A stretch of 37,028 nt of DNA, from the NCBI GenBank assembly GCA_964385645.1, contig CAYLPT010000122.1:1-37028 (forward strand), given 5' to 3'. The stretch is from CAYLPT01 sp964385645 (GTDB lineage: Bacteria; Armatimonadota; Hebobacteria; Hebobacterales; Hebobacteraceae). The position numbers and the translations under genes were made by a program. The notes under the pieces are model-generated. The model was not told the origin of the DNA and did no database searches. It was given only the letters and a program-made list of their open reading frames with translations. Each line of letters starts with the position of its first letter. Position 1 is the first letter of the stretch. Shown piece by piece: positions 29,904 through 37,028 of this stretch.

Positions 29904-32851
29904 CTCGCTGAGGCCCGCGAGTGCGGGGCGGCCGCGCGCGCCTCACGCAAGCGCGGCCCCAGCAGCGAGCCCAGCGGCCGCAGCGGGGCCCAGCGCCCGA
30001 GCACGTCCTGGCAGCGGCCCAGGTAGTAGTGGAACCGCTGGAGGTGGTGTTCACCCCCGAACTTGCCCAGGAAGTTGGCCGCCGCCCCCGCGTACACGAG
30101 GCACTTGAACAGCGTCGCGTAGGCGACCGCGCGCTCGAGCTGCCCGGCCCTCGTCACCGGGAGGCCCGACTCGGCCGCGCATAGCCGGTAGTGCTCCACC
30201 ATGGCGGCCCAGCCCTCCGGGCCGAGGTCGCTCTCTGGCTGTGCGAGGAGGGCCGCCAGGTCGAAGGCCGCCGGCCCGATGGTCGCCTGCTCGAAGTCGA
30301 AGATGCGCAGGCCCTGGTCGGCGATCAGCAGGTGGTGGGGCGTGAACTCGAAGTGGATGAACCCTTCGGGGCGGCTCGCCAGCAAGTCTACCAGCGGCCC
30401 CGCCTGCTCGGCGACCTGCTCCCAGTCATGTCCTGTCAGGGGCGAGTTGCCGAGGGAGGTGATACGCTCCAGCGCAATCCGCAGCGCGCTCAGGTAGTAG
30501 GGCGGCCCCAGCCGCTCCTTGTCGAGCTTCCGGATCTCCGCGGCCAGCTCGTGAAGATGGGCGTGTCCCGCGGCGTGCAGGGACACCAGGGCGGTCACCG
30601 CGGAACGCAGCCAGTGCTCCTTCGCCGGCGCCTCGGAGGTCTCCAGGCGCTCGGCCAGTGTCTCGTCGCCCAAATCCTGCAGGAGAAGGATCGCCTGGTT
30701 CTCCCGCAGCTCGCCACCGTACACCCGGGGGACCGCGCACTCGTAGCGCCTGAGCAGCTCGAGCACGCCCCGCTCACGCCGGTAGCAGGCAGAGAAGAAG
30801 GCGATCCGCTCCGCGGAGTAGCGCTTGGCGATCACCGTCGCCGGCCCCGCGCCGGCCCAGGCGAGGTGGAGGCGGAACACCGTATTGCGGGAGGCCTTCG
30901 GGTGCACTGCGGCGCGCACCACCTGGGGCTCGCCCTCTCCGGCCGGCCGGAGCAGTGCGAGCAGCTGCTCCCGGTCCAGCTCCAGCTCTCGTGCCGCCCG
31001 CTCGGCGGGGTCGCCGGCAGGCGGGCCCGCCTCCTGGGCGCGGCCCCGCAGCTCCCGCGCAAGGGTGGCGAGCGCCTGGTCGAGCCCGCGGATGCGCTCC
31101 AGCACCGCGTTGCGGGTCCGGCGCAGGAGCTCCCGCCTTGCGCGCGCGGCCTGGGGATCGGCCGGCATCCCGCGCAGCCGCTCGCGCTCGTAGATGAGCA
31201 GGGACAGCAGGTCCTGGTTGAAGCGCCGCGCGGCCAGCAGGTGGGTCTCCAGCCGCCCCGAGTACTCGCCCCGGCGCGCGGCGGCCGCCATCATCCGCAT
31301 CGCCTGTCTATGGGACTTGCCTGCCAGATCGGCGAGGCGGACCTTGGCGCTGCGCACCACCTCCCGAAGGTTGGGCATCTCCGCCAGCCGCGATCCGGGG
31401 AGCTGCTCCCAGAGCTTGATCGCCTCCAGGAGCCGGTCGCGGCCGTAGTAGATGCGCGCCAGACGCAGCACCACGCTCGGGCGCAGCAGGAGGTTGCGCG
31501 TTGGCACCTGCTCCCACTCCCGCAGCGCCTCGTCGAGGAGCTTCTGGTCGGCGTAGATCTTGCCCAGCACCACATGGGCCTCGATCTCGGTGATGGGCCG
31601 CCAGAGGATGCTCTCCGCCGTCGCCCCCAGGAGCATGCCCTCGGTGATCGGCGTCTCGTAGTGCAGTCGGAACAGCGGCCAGCCCAGCAACTGCACCGGC
31701 AGCCCCCGATAGAGAGCCAGGACAGAGGGCTCGTTGGGCCGGGAGCGCAGCCCCAGGAAGTAGTTCGCGCGCAGCAACTTCTGGAGAGCCGCGCCGAGCA
31801 GGAACAGCCCGAGGCCCATCAGCCCCAGCAGCCAGGCCCCCCGCGACCGGAACGAGGCCACCGCCCAGGCGGACATCGCCGCTCCCAGCCCCCAGAAGAG
31901 CGCCAGCACCTGCCAGTCGCTCCACCCGAGCCACTGGAAGTGATGGTGGAGGGGGGTGCACAGGAAGGGCCGCGCGGTCTCGGTCGTGCGGTGTCGAAGG
32001 GGCCGCACGGCCCGCCACAGTCCCCGCACCGTGCCCATCTGCACCAGCACGGAGGCGGCGTTCACCACGAAGGGCGCGCCCAGCAGCACCAGCCAGAACT
32101 CCGCTCGCGCGAAGATCCCCAGCGCGGCCAGGGCCGCGCCCAAGGCCAGCGCGCCGGTGTCGCCCATGAGCAGGCGGCCGGGGGGCAGGTTGTACACCAG
32201 GAAGCCCAGCACCGCCCCCAGCAAGGGCCAGCAGAGGGGGCCCACCGCGCGCATGGGCTCCACCAGCCCGAGGGCCGCCAGCCCGAGCAGCGCGATCGCC
32301 GCCGCGCCCCCAGCCAGCCCGTCCACGCCGTCGGAGAGGTTCACCGCGTTGGCGGTAGCGACGATCACCAACATGGCGAACACCGCGTAGAAGGGCCCCA
32401 GCGCGACGGGATCTCTCGCGAAGGGCGCGTAGACCGCGTACAGCCCCAGGTAGCGCCACAGCAGCAGCCCGAAGGCGAGCCCGACGGCGACCTGGAGCGC
32501 GAGCTTCGTGCGGTCGCCCATGCCCCGGCCGGCGACCTTGCCCATGTCGTCGGCGAGGCCGATCAGCCCGTAGGCCCAGGCGAGCGTGACCACCCACAGC
32601 ACTCGGCCATCGGGCGGACGGCGCCACAGGAGCGGGACGAGCAGGAAGGCCCCGGTCGCGCCCAGCAGGATCGCCAGCCCCCCGCCCAGCGGCCGCCGCG
32701 GCTTCGGGAACAGGCGATGGATTCTTTCCTTGCCTACCTTGCTCTCTCTCGAGGTCAGCCAGTGCAGGCTCCGCCGAAAGGTCCGCGACAGCGCGAGGCC
32801 GAGCGCGAAGGCGAGGCTGAAGCCGGCGAGCGCGTGGTGCAGAGAGCCCAT
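29900..32851 (-). CDS. MraY-like phosphoglycosyltransferase fused to a degenerate phosphotransferase (kinase-like) domain
   Basis: A 983-aa fusion. Residues 1-360 form a polytopic MraY-type enzyme, which makes lipid I by moving phospho-MurNAc-pentapeptide to undecaprenyl phosphate. Its motifs are intact: LADDMGK, NAVNLSDGVDGLAGG (Asn168, Asn171, Asp174), GDTG (Asp231) and HHH (302-304). Residues about 400-650 are helical and TPR-like, then coiled. Residues about 660-930 look like an APH/choline-kinase-type phosphotransferase with Lys676 and FDFE (Asp852). However, the catalytic HxDxxxxN loop reads HFEFTPHH: Asp is Glu835 and Asn is His840. The kinase part is therefore probably inactive or altered. 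ATG 32851 shares a base with the FHA gene stop, so the two are coupled. The fusion may regulate peptidoglycan precursor synthesis; it is possible that this is a second, specialised MraY. Confidence 0.86.
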   Translation of the reverse strand: MGSLHHALAGFSLAFALGLALSRTFRRSLHWLTSRESKVGKERIHRLFPKPRRPLGGGLAILLGATGAFLLVPLLWRRPPDGRVLWVVTLAWAYGLIGLADDMGKVAGRGMGDRTKLALQVAVGLAFGLLLWRYLGLYAVYAPFARDPVALGPFYAVFAMLVIVATANAVNLSDGVDGLAGGAAAIALLGLAALGLVEPMRAVGPLCWPLLGAVLGFLVYNLPPGRLLMGDTGALALGAALAALGIFARAEFWLVLLGAPFVVNAASVLVQMGTVRGLWRAVRPLRHRTTETARPFLCTPLHHHFQWLGWSDWQVLALFWGLGAAMSAWAVASFRSRGAWLLGLMGLGLFLLGAALQKLLRANYFLGLRSRPNEPSVLALYRGLPVQLLGWPLFRLHYETPITEGMLLGATAESILWRPITEIEAHVVLGKIYADQKLLDEALREWEQVPTRNLLLRPSVVLRLARIYYGRDRLLEAIKLWEQLPGSRLAEMPNLREVVRSAKVRLADLAGKSHRQAMRMMAAAARRGEYSGRLETHLLAARRFNQDLLSLLIYERERLRGMPADPQAARARRELLRRTRNAVLERIRGLDQALATLARELRGRAQEAGPPAGDPAERAARELELDREQLLALLRPAGEGEPQVVRAAVHPKASRNTVFRLHLAWAGAGPATVIAKRYSAERIAFFSACYRRERGVLELLRRYECAVPRVYGGELRENQAILLLQDLGDETLAERLETSEAPAKEHWLRSAVTALVSLHAAGHAHLHELAAEIRKLDKERLGPPYYLSALRIALERITSLGNSPLTGHDWEQVAEQAGPLVDLLASRPEGFIHFEFTPHHLLIADQGLRIFDFEQATIGPAAFDLAALLAQPESDLGPEGWAAMVEHYRLCAAESGLPVTRAGQLERAVAYATLFKCLVYAGAAANFLGKFGGEHHLQRFHYYLGRCQDVLGRWAPLRPLGSLLGPRLREARAAAPHSRASAS

Positions 32852-33306
32852 CAGGAGTACCGGAAGATGAGCCGGTAGATGCCCACCCCGATCTCATCCC
32901 GGTCGTGCAGCAGCTCCTCGCCGATCACCGGCTCCCGATTGAGGAGCGTGCCGTTGGTGCTGTTGAGGTCGAGCAGGTAGAAGTGCGCGCCCTCCCGCCT
33001 GATCTGCGCGTGCCGCCGGGAGACGGTGCTGCTCGGGAGCGGGATCTCGCAGTCCGGGCTGCGCCCGACGACGGTCACCTCCCCCCGGAGCTCGAAGGCC
33101 CGCGAGATGTGCTCCCCGTCCGGCTCCAGCAGCCACACCCTGGCCCGCCGCTCCACGGCCTCCTCGGAGCGCTCGTCGAAGAGCCGCAGGATCAGGGTGT
33201 CGTCGTCGCGGTCCTGGGGCCCGGGCGCGTTGACGGGCGCGCCGCAGTGCTTGCAGAAGCGGCTCTCCTCATCGTTCGGGCGGTCGCAGCTCGGGCAGCG
33301 AGGCAC
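32851..33306 (-). CDS. Zinc-ribbon + FHA domain protein
   Basis: A 151-aa protein. The front has two CxxC knuckles (CPSC and CKHC), a zinc ribbon. From about residue 60 it has an FHA domain, a phosphothreonine-binding fold, with VVGRSPDCEIPLP, SRRHAQI and LNSTNGTLLN, all the residues that normally contact phosphothreonine. I prefer GTG 33306, six bases after AAGGGGG; a GTG at 33312 would add two residues. Its stop overlaps the ATG of the MraY-kinase-like fusion, so the two proteins are probably made in equal amounts and may bind each other. A strong promoter lies just upstream. Confidence 0.92.
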   Translation of the reverse strand: MPRCPSCDRPNDEESRFCKHCGAPVNAPGPQDRDDDTLILRLFDERSEEAVERRARVWLLEPDGEHISRAFELRGEVTVVGRSPDCEIPLPSSTVSRRHAQIRREGAHFYLLDLNSTNGTLLNREPVIGEELLHDRDEIGVGIYRLIFRYS

Positions 33307-33333
33307 CCGCACCCCCTTTCGGCGCTACCTGGG

Positions 33334-33363
33334 ATTCTACGCGAGCCGCGCTCGGGCTGTCAA
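33334..33363 (-). promoter_or_regulatory. Strong promoter for the FHA-MraY fusion operon
   Basis: Minus-strand TTGACA (33363-33358, full consensus) and TAGAAT (33339-33334) are 18 bases apart, with a predicted start near 33327, about 20 bases before the GTG. It lies just after the dxs stop, so the FHA-MraY pair is a separate unit from dxs-xseB. Confidence 0.8.
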
Positions 33364-33376
33364 CGCCGCCCCCCGG

Positions 33377-35263
33377 TCACGGCGCGAGGCTGGGCGCCCT
33401 CCCCGCCACGAACTCCAGCACGCGGCGGGCGATCTGGCGCGAGCTGAGGCCCAGCGCGTCGAGCAGCCGCGCCCTCGCGCCGTGCTCGACGAACGCGTCG
33501 GGCAGCCCCAGCGCGAGCATCCGCGCCGTCACGCCGCGGGCGTGCAGCAGCTCCGAAACCGCGCTCCCCAGCCCGCCGGTTAGCGAGTTCTCCTCCACCG
33601 TGACCACCACGCCGGAGTCGGTCGCCAAGTCGCAGATCAGCTCCTCATCCAGGGGCTTCACGAAGCGTGCGTTCACCACCGCCGCCTCCAGGCCCTCCCG
33701 CGCCAGGGCCTCGGCCGCGGCCGCGGCGGGCTCCACCATGGAGCCCACGGCGATGATCGCGGCCGAGGTCCCCGGGCGCAGCAGCTCCGCCCGGCCGACC
33801 GGCAACGGCGCCACCAAGTCCGCCGGCGGCCGCGCCGCCTCACCCCGCGGGTAGCGGATCGCCGCTGGCCCGTCGTGCTCCAGCGCCGTCCTCAGCATGG
33901 CCGCCAGCTCCTCCAGGTCGCGGGGGACCATCACCACCAACCCCGGCACTTGCCGCAGGTAGGAAAGGTCGAAGGCCCCATGGTGGGTCGCCCCGTCCTC
34001 GCCGACCAGCCCCGCGCGGTCCACCGCCAGGGTGACGGGCAGCCGGGGGAGCGCCACGTCGTGGACGATCTGGTCGTAGGCCCGCTGGAGGAAGGTCGAG
34101 TAGATCGCGGCCACGGGCCGCAGGCCCTCTGCCGCCAGCCCGGCGGCGAAGGTGACCGCGGTCTGCTCGGCCATGCCCACGTCGAAGAAGCGCTCGGGGA
34201 AGCGCTCCGCGAAGGCGCTCAGCCCGGTGCCCTCCTTCATCGCCGCGGTGATGGCGACGACCCGCTCATCGCGCTCGGCCAGCCGCACCAGAGTGTCGCC
34301 GAAGACGTGGGTGTAGGACAGCCCGCTGCTGGCGCTCAGGGGCTCCCCGGTCTCGATGTCGAAGGCCCCCGTGCGGTGCCACTTCGCGGCGTCGTTCTCG
34401 GCGTGTACGTAGCCGCGGCCCTTCTGCGTCACCACATGGATCAGCACCGGGCGCGCCAGCGCCCGCGCCTGGCCGAGCGTCTCCACCAGCGCCTCCAGGT
34501 TATGCCCGTCTATGGGCCCGAGGTAGGTGAAGCCCAAGTCCTCGAAGAGCATGCCCGGCAGCAGCAGGTGCTTGACGCTGTCCTTGAGGCGGTCAACGGC
34601 CTCAATCACATTGCCGCCCAGGGGCAGCCTGGAGACGAGGCCCTCGAAGTCGGACTTCGCACGCAGGTAGTGAGGAGCGAGCCGGAGTTTGCTGAGATAG
34701 TGGGACAGCGCGCCCACGCTGCGCGAGATGGACATCTGATTGTCGTTGAGGATGACGATGAGCGGTGTCTGCAGATGCCCCGCGTAGTTGAGGGCCTCGA
34801 AGGCCATGCCACCGGCCATGGCGCCGTCGCCCACCACCGCGACCACCGCCGAGTCCCGGCCCCGCAGGTCCCTGGCCTTCGCCATGCCCAGCCCGGCCGC
34901 GATGGCGGTGCTACCGTGCCCGGTGTCGAAGGCGTCGTGCTCGCTCTCGCAACGGCGCGGGAAGCCGGAGACGCCTCCCTCCTGGCGGAGGGTGTGGAAG
35001 CGGTCCCGCCGGCCGGTAAGCAGCTTGTGCGCATAGGCCTGGTGGCCCACATCCCAGATGATCTTGTCCCGCGGGCTGTCGAAGACGTAGTGGATCGCAA
35101 TCGCCAGCTCCACTGCGCCGAGGCTCGCCGCCAGGTGCCCGCCCCGCCGCGCCACGGCCGCGATGAGCCGCGCCCGGATCTCCTTCGCCAGCTCGCCCAG
35201 CTGGTCGCGCCGGAGCCCGCGCAGGTCGGACGGCCCGTCAATCCTATCGAGAAGCTCGGCCAC
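33377..35263 (-). CDS. dxs: 1-deoxy-D-xylulose-5-phosphate synthase
   Basis: A 628-aa thiamine-diphosphate enzyme that condenses pyruvate and glyceraldehyde-3-phosphate, the first step of the MEP isoprenoid pathway. Length and motifs fit: IIWDVGHQAYAHKLLTGR, DTGHGSTAIAAGLGMAK, the GDGAMAGGMAFEALN cofactor motif, NDNQMSIS, DVGMAEQ and DRAGLVGEDGATHHG. It starts with GTG seven bases after xseB, an xseB-dxs order seen in many bacteria. Isoprenoids from this pathway include the undecaprenyl carrier used by the MraY enzyme and the glycosyltransferases here. Confidence 0.97.
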   Translation of the reverse strand: MAELLDRIDGPSDLRGLRRDQLGELAKEIRARLIAAVARRGGHLAASLGAVELAIAIHYVFDSPRDKIIWDVGHQAYAHKLLTGRRDRFHTLRQEGGVSGFPRRCESEHDAFDTGHGSTAIAAGLGMAKARDLRGRDSAVVAVVGDGAMAGGMAFEALNYAGHLQTPLIVILNDNQMSISRSVGALSHYLSKLRLAPHYLRAKSDFEGLVSRLPLGGNVIEAVDRLKDSVKHLLLPGMLFEDLGFTYLGPIDGHNLEALVETLGQARALARPVLIHVVTQKGRGYVHAENDAAKWHRTGAFDIETGEPLSASSGLSYTHVFGDTLVRLAERDERVVAITAAMKEGTGLSAFAERFPERFFDVGMAEQTAVTFAAGLAAEGLRPVAAIYSTFLQRAYDQIVHDVALPRLPVTLAVDRAGLVGEDGATHHGAFDLSYLRQVPGLVVMVPRDLEELAAMLRTALEHDGPAAIRYPRGEAARPPADLVAPLPVGRAELLRPGTSAAIIAVGSMVEPAAAAAEALAREGLEAAVVNARFVKPLDEELICDLATDSGVVVTVEENSLTGGLGSAVSELLHARGVTARMLALGLPDAFVEHGARARLLDALGLSSRQIARRVLEFVAGRAPSLAP

Positions 35264-35270
35264 CGCCCCG

Positions 35271-35558
35271 CTAGTCCTCCTCCTCTTCGTCCTCTCCTGC
35301 CCCCGTCTCCATCGGCTCGAGGCCGACTGACCCCATTCGCTCCACCAACAGCTCCACCTTTTGCTCGGCGACGTCGAGCTGTTGCTCGCAGTGCCGCGAG
35401 AGCTTCAGGCCCTCCTCCGCCAGCGCGATCGCCTCGGCCAAGGGAAGGTCGCCCCGCTCCAGCAGGTCCGCGATCTCCTCCAGGCGCGCCAGCGCCTGCT
35501 CGAACGTCAGGCTTTCCTCCGGCGCCGCCTCGCCCTTCCTCGGCTCTCTGCCACCCAC
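35271..35558 (-). CDS. xseB: Exodeoxyribonuclease VII small subunit
   Basis: A 95-aa protein of usual XseB length. It has the family core LTFEQALARLEEIADLLERGDLPL, then EAIALAEEGLKLSRHCEQQLDVAEQKVELL, two helices that pack on the large subunit. It stabilises exonuclease VII, which degrades single-stranded DNA. The C-terminus is very acidic (GEDEEEED). GTG 35558 follows GGGAGG. The large subunit XseA is not in the window. Confidence 0.95.
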   Translation of the reverse strand: MGGREPRKGEAAPEESLTFEQALARLEEIADLLERGDLPLAEAIALAEEGLKLSRHCEQQLDVAEQKVELLVERMGSVGLEPMETGAGEDEEEED

Positions 35559-35581
35559 GCGGGCACCTCCCTTCCCCCGCT

Positions 35582-35590
35582 ATGATACCA
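35582..35590 (-). promoter_or_regulatory. Extended -10 promoter for xseB-dxs
   Basis: Minus strand reads TGGTATCAT, an extended -10 (TGn + TATCAT), 25-30 bases before the xseB GTG. No -35 box lies at the right distance, which is usual for extended -10 promoters. Confidence 0.45.
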
Positions 35591-35856
35591 GATCGGGCCC
35601 CACTCGCGCGCCGGCTCTGCTCTTTTGGCTGCCGGACCTCGATGTTGCAAACGCTTGACAGAGGAGCGAGACAACGCAGGAGGGGCGAGCGAGGGGACGC
35701 CCGAAAACACCAGACGCCGGGGCGTCCTGTGACCCCCGCGGCCGGCCCTGGGCGGCGGGGGCCCGGGCGTGCAGGCCGACGAGTGCCGCCGGGGTCCCGG
35801 GTGCGGCCTGGGAGTGCGCCGTGTAGGCGCGAGTCTGCGATATCAGGAGGCAGAGA
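35591..35856. other. Control region between xseB and the YjbH-like gene
   Basis: This 266-base non-coding stretch separates divergent genes. It contains TTGACA at 35655-35660 with no matching -10, an 8-bp hairpin (GGACGCCC, 35695-35702, with a downstream GGGCGTCC near 35730) and an AGGAGG ribosome site at 35845-35850 for the next gene. I cannot place the promoter of that gene with confidence. Confidence 0.4.
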
Positions 35857-36510
35857 ATGAGAGGATGGGTCTGTCTGTTCGTGGTCGCCGCGCTCGCGGC
35901 GCTCGCCGCGCCGGCGCTCGCGGCGCCGTCGTTCTTCGGCTACACCGGGCTGGTGCGCACGCCGAGCGCGGATGCGCTCAACGAGCGCGACTACAACGCC
36001 GCGGCCTTCGCGCTGGAACTCGAGGGGGGCGTGGACGCCAACGTCTACGCCGCGAACCTGGGCCTGGCGAGGGGGCTGGAGGTCGGCTTCGCGCGAGTGC
36101 GGCCCGATGTGGGTGAGAGCGAGACCTTCATCAGCGCCAAGCATACCTTCGCGCGGGAGACCGCGGCCCACCCGGCCATCGCCGCGGGCATCATTGACCT
36201 GACCGACGAGGCCGAGACGACGGCCTACGTGGTGCTGAGCAAGAGCCTGGAGCGGCGCTACCAGACGAAGTATGGCGAGGTCACCTCCCCCCGCCTCCAC
36301 CTCGGCGTAGGCGGCGGGCAGCTCGGCGGCGTCTTCGGGGCGCTGTCGTTCGCGCTGGGCGACCGGCTGATGCTCATGGTCGAGCACGACAGCGAGGTGG
36401 TCAACTTCGGCGCGCGCCTCGCCGTGAGCGACGAGCTGCGCGTTCACTTCGCGGGCTTCGACGGCTTCGACGACATCGGCCTCGGCATCAGCTTCAACAA
36501 GGCCTTCTGA
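35857..36510 (+). CDS. YjbH-like outer-membrane beta-barrel protein
   Basis: A 217-aa exported protein with a clear signal peptide (cleavage near residue 23, ALAAP). The mature part starts FFGYTGLVRTPSADALNERDYN, the YjbH/YbjH exopolysaccharide-linked domain opening, and alternates in beta-strand style (HLGVGGGQLGGVFGALSFAL, LMLMVEHDSEVVNFGARLAV). It ends in Phe (GLGISFNKAF), the typical outer-membrane barrel assembly signal. It probably sits in the outer membrane and may relate to exopolysaccharide. AGGAGG lies six bases before the ATG. It is shorter than E. coli YjbH (about 700 aa). Confidence 0.82.
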   Translation: MRGWVCLFVVAALAALAAPALAAPSFFGYTGLVRTPSADALNERDYNAAAFALELEGGVDANVYAANLGLARGLEVGFARVRPDVGESETFISAKHTFARETAAHPAIAAGIIDLTDEAETTAYVVLSKSLERRYQTKYGEVTSPRLHLGVGGGQLGGVFGALSFALGDRLMLMVEHDSEVVNFGARLAVSDELRVHFAGFDGFDDIGLGISFNKAF

Positions 36511-36521
36511 GCGGCCCCGAC

Positions 36522-37028
36522 TCAGGAGACTGACCATACGCGGGGCAGGGCTGCGCCCTGCCCCGCGCTCGCGCCCTGCGCCCCTTCGGCCCAGGCGAAG
36601 AACTGCCGCCGGGCATGGATGACGGCCAGCGTGAAGACGTTCACGCCGAGCGCGAGGAACATATGGACCAGGGGGCCGAGCGACACACCTGTGCCGCCGA
36701 CCGCGCCCAGCAAGGCGATGAAGGCGCCCAGCGCGCCGAACCCCGCGCCGAGCATCACCAGCACATATCCCCACCAGGTCAGCGCGAGCAGGCCCCACAG
36801 CACGATGGCGTTGAGCGCGGCCCCGATCCACGCTCCGACCAGGAAGGCGACGAGCGCCAGCAGCGCCAGCATCCCGAGCACCACCCCGAATAGCGGGTCG
36901 GCGCGCACGATCGCCTTGATGTAACGGAGGCTCCCCACCCTGTCCTCGCCGGGCGCGGCCGGGGGCAACGGCTCGACGCGCCAGGGGTCCTCGTCCTGCC
37001 GGTCGGGCGGGCGCGGCCGGGGTGGGGG
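36522..37028 (-). CDS. Membrane protein, 5' end beyond the window (partial)
   Basis: The frame is open to the window edge; the visible 168 residues begin in a Pro/Arg-rich stretch (PPPRPRPPDRQDEDPWRVEP), so the true start lies outside. Three to four hydrophobic segments follow (ADPLFGVVLGMLALLALVAF, GAALNAIVLWGLLALTWW, GYVLVMLGAGFGALGAFIALL and GPLVHMFLALGVNVFTLAV). The family is not recognised. A TTG at 36968 could act as an internal start, but the upstream coding-like residues make a longer protein more likely. It converges with the YjbH-like gene, 11 bases apart. Confidence 0.7.
   Translation of the reverse strand, partial: PPPRPRPPDRQDEDPWRVEPLPPAAPGEDRVGSLRYIKAIVRADPLFGVVLGMLALLALVAFLVGAWIGAALNAIVLWGLLALTWWGYVLVMLGAGFGALGAFIALLGAVGGTGVSLGPLVHMFLALGVNVFTLAVIHARRQFFAWAEGAQGASAGQGAALPRVWSVS
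36540..36566. terminator. Hairpin at the junction of convergent genes
   Basis: GCGGGGCAGGGC (36540-36551) pairs perfectly with 36555-36566 around a 3-base loop. It lies 30 bases after the YjbH-like stop and inside the last codons of the convergent membrane gene, so it may end transcription of the plus-strand gene. No T-run follows. Confidence 0.55.

Noticed and set aside
30191..32878. A 2.7-kb open frame on the plus strand, antisense to the MraY fusion
   Set aside because: High GC content opens long antisense frames; the product is rich in Gly, Gln, Arg and His with no recognisable domain, while the minus-strand frame has MraY and kinase motifs.
35655..35660. A perfect TTGACA as part of a promoter for the YjbH-like gene
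   Set aside because: No acceptable -10 box lies 16-19 bases downstream.
1..37028. Insertion sequences, prophage, CRISPR arrays or attachment sites
   Set aside because: I saw no transposase or integrase motifs, no regularly spaced repeats and no duplicated tRNA end.

Overview
The window is about 37 kb of very GC-rich bacterial DNA with dense, often overlapping genes and frequent GTG starts. The organism looks like an uncultured diderm (outer-membrane) bacterium. Supporting signs are a YjbH-like outer-membrane protein ending in Phe, an ABC-2 polysaccharide exporter with many glycosyltransferases, a GmhB heptose phosphatase, and a DUF3084 protein beside a RuvC/YqgF-like protein. An Armatimonadota-like or other deep-branching lineage would fit, but this is inference: no rRNA or marker gene here fixes the phylum.

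Layout. (1) 1-2865, minus strand: a GH127 beta-L-arabinofuranosidase and an EamA/DMT transporter. (2) 2995-21806, plus strand: a 15-gene surface-polysaccharide operon behind a clear promoter (TTGACG-18-TATAAT). It encodes Wzm/Wzt export, five GT2 and four GT4 glycosyltransferase domains, a pyruvyltransferase-like domain, an SDR sugar epimerase, GmhB and a radical SAM protein. A recurring half-GT9 (heptosyltransferase N-domain-like) module, usually with a membrane helix, occurs about six times, alone or fused to other enzymes. Most junctions are 4-base ATGA/GTGA overlaps. (3) 21893-24745: an ECF sigma factor, a zinc-type anti-sigma factor and a secreted/membrane GH2-like + bactofilin-like fusion. 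(4) 24766-27286: a PilP/GspC-like protein (minus) and three roadblock/LC7 proteins (plus), suggesting a pilus or polarity function. (5) 27355-28014: a ferredoxin, a probable ~95-nt small RNA with its own promoter and terminator, and tRNA-Met(CAU), all minus. (6) 28015-35558, minus: a RuvC/YqgF-like protein, DUF3084, a 983-aa MraY + degenerate-kinase fusion, a zinc-ribbon/FHA protein, dxs and xseB. (7) 35857-37028: a YjbH-like barrel protein and the C-terminal part of a membrane protein that runs off the window.

How they work together. Region 2 probably makes and exports a complex, possibly heptose-containing and pyruvylated, glycan by the ABC-transporter route; there is no Wzx/Wzy. Region 3 probably senses envelope state. 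In region 6, the MraY-kinase-like fusion translationally coupled to an FHA protein recalls the MurJ/MviN pseudokinase-FhaA pair of mycobacteria, and is the most suggestive candidate for an undescribed cell-wall control module. The half-GT9 family and the small RNA are the other two leading candidates.
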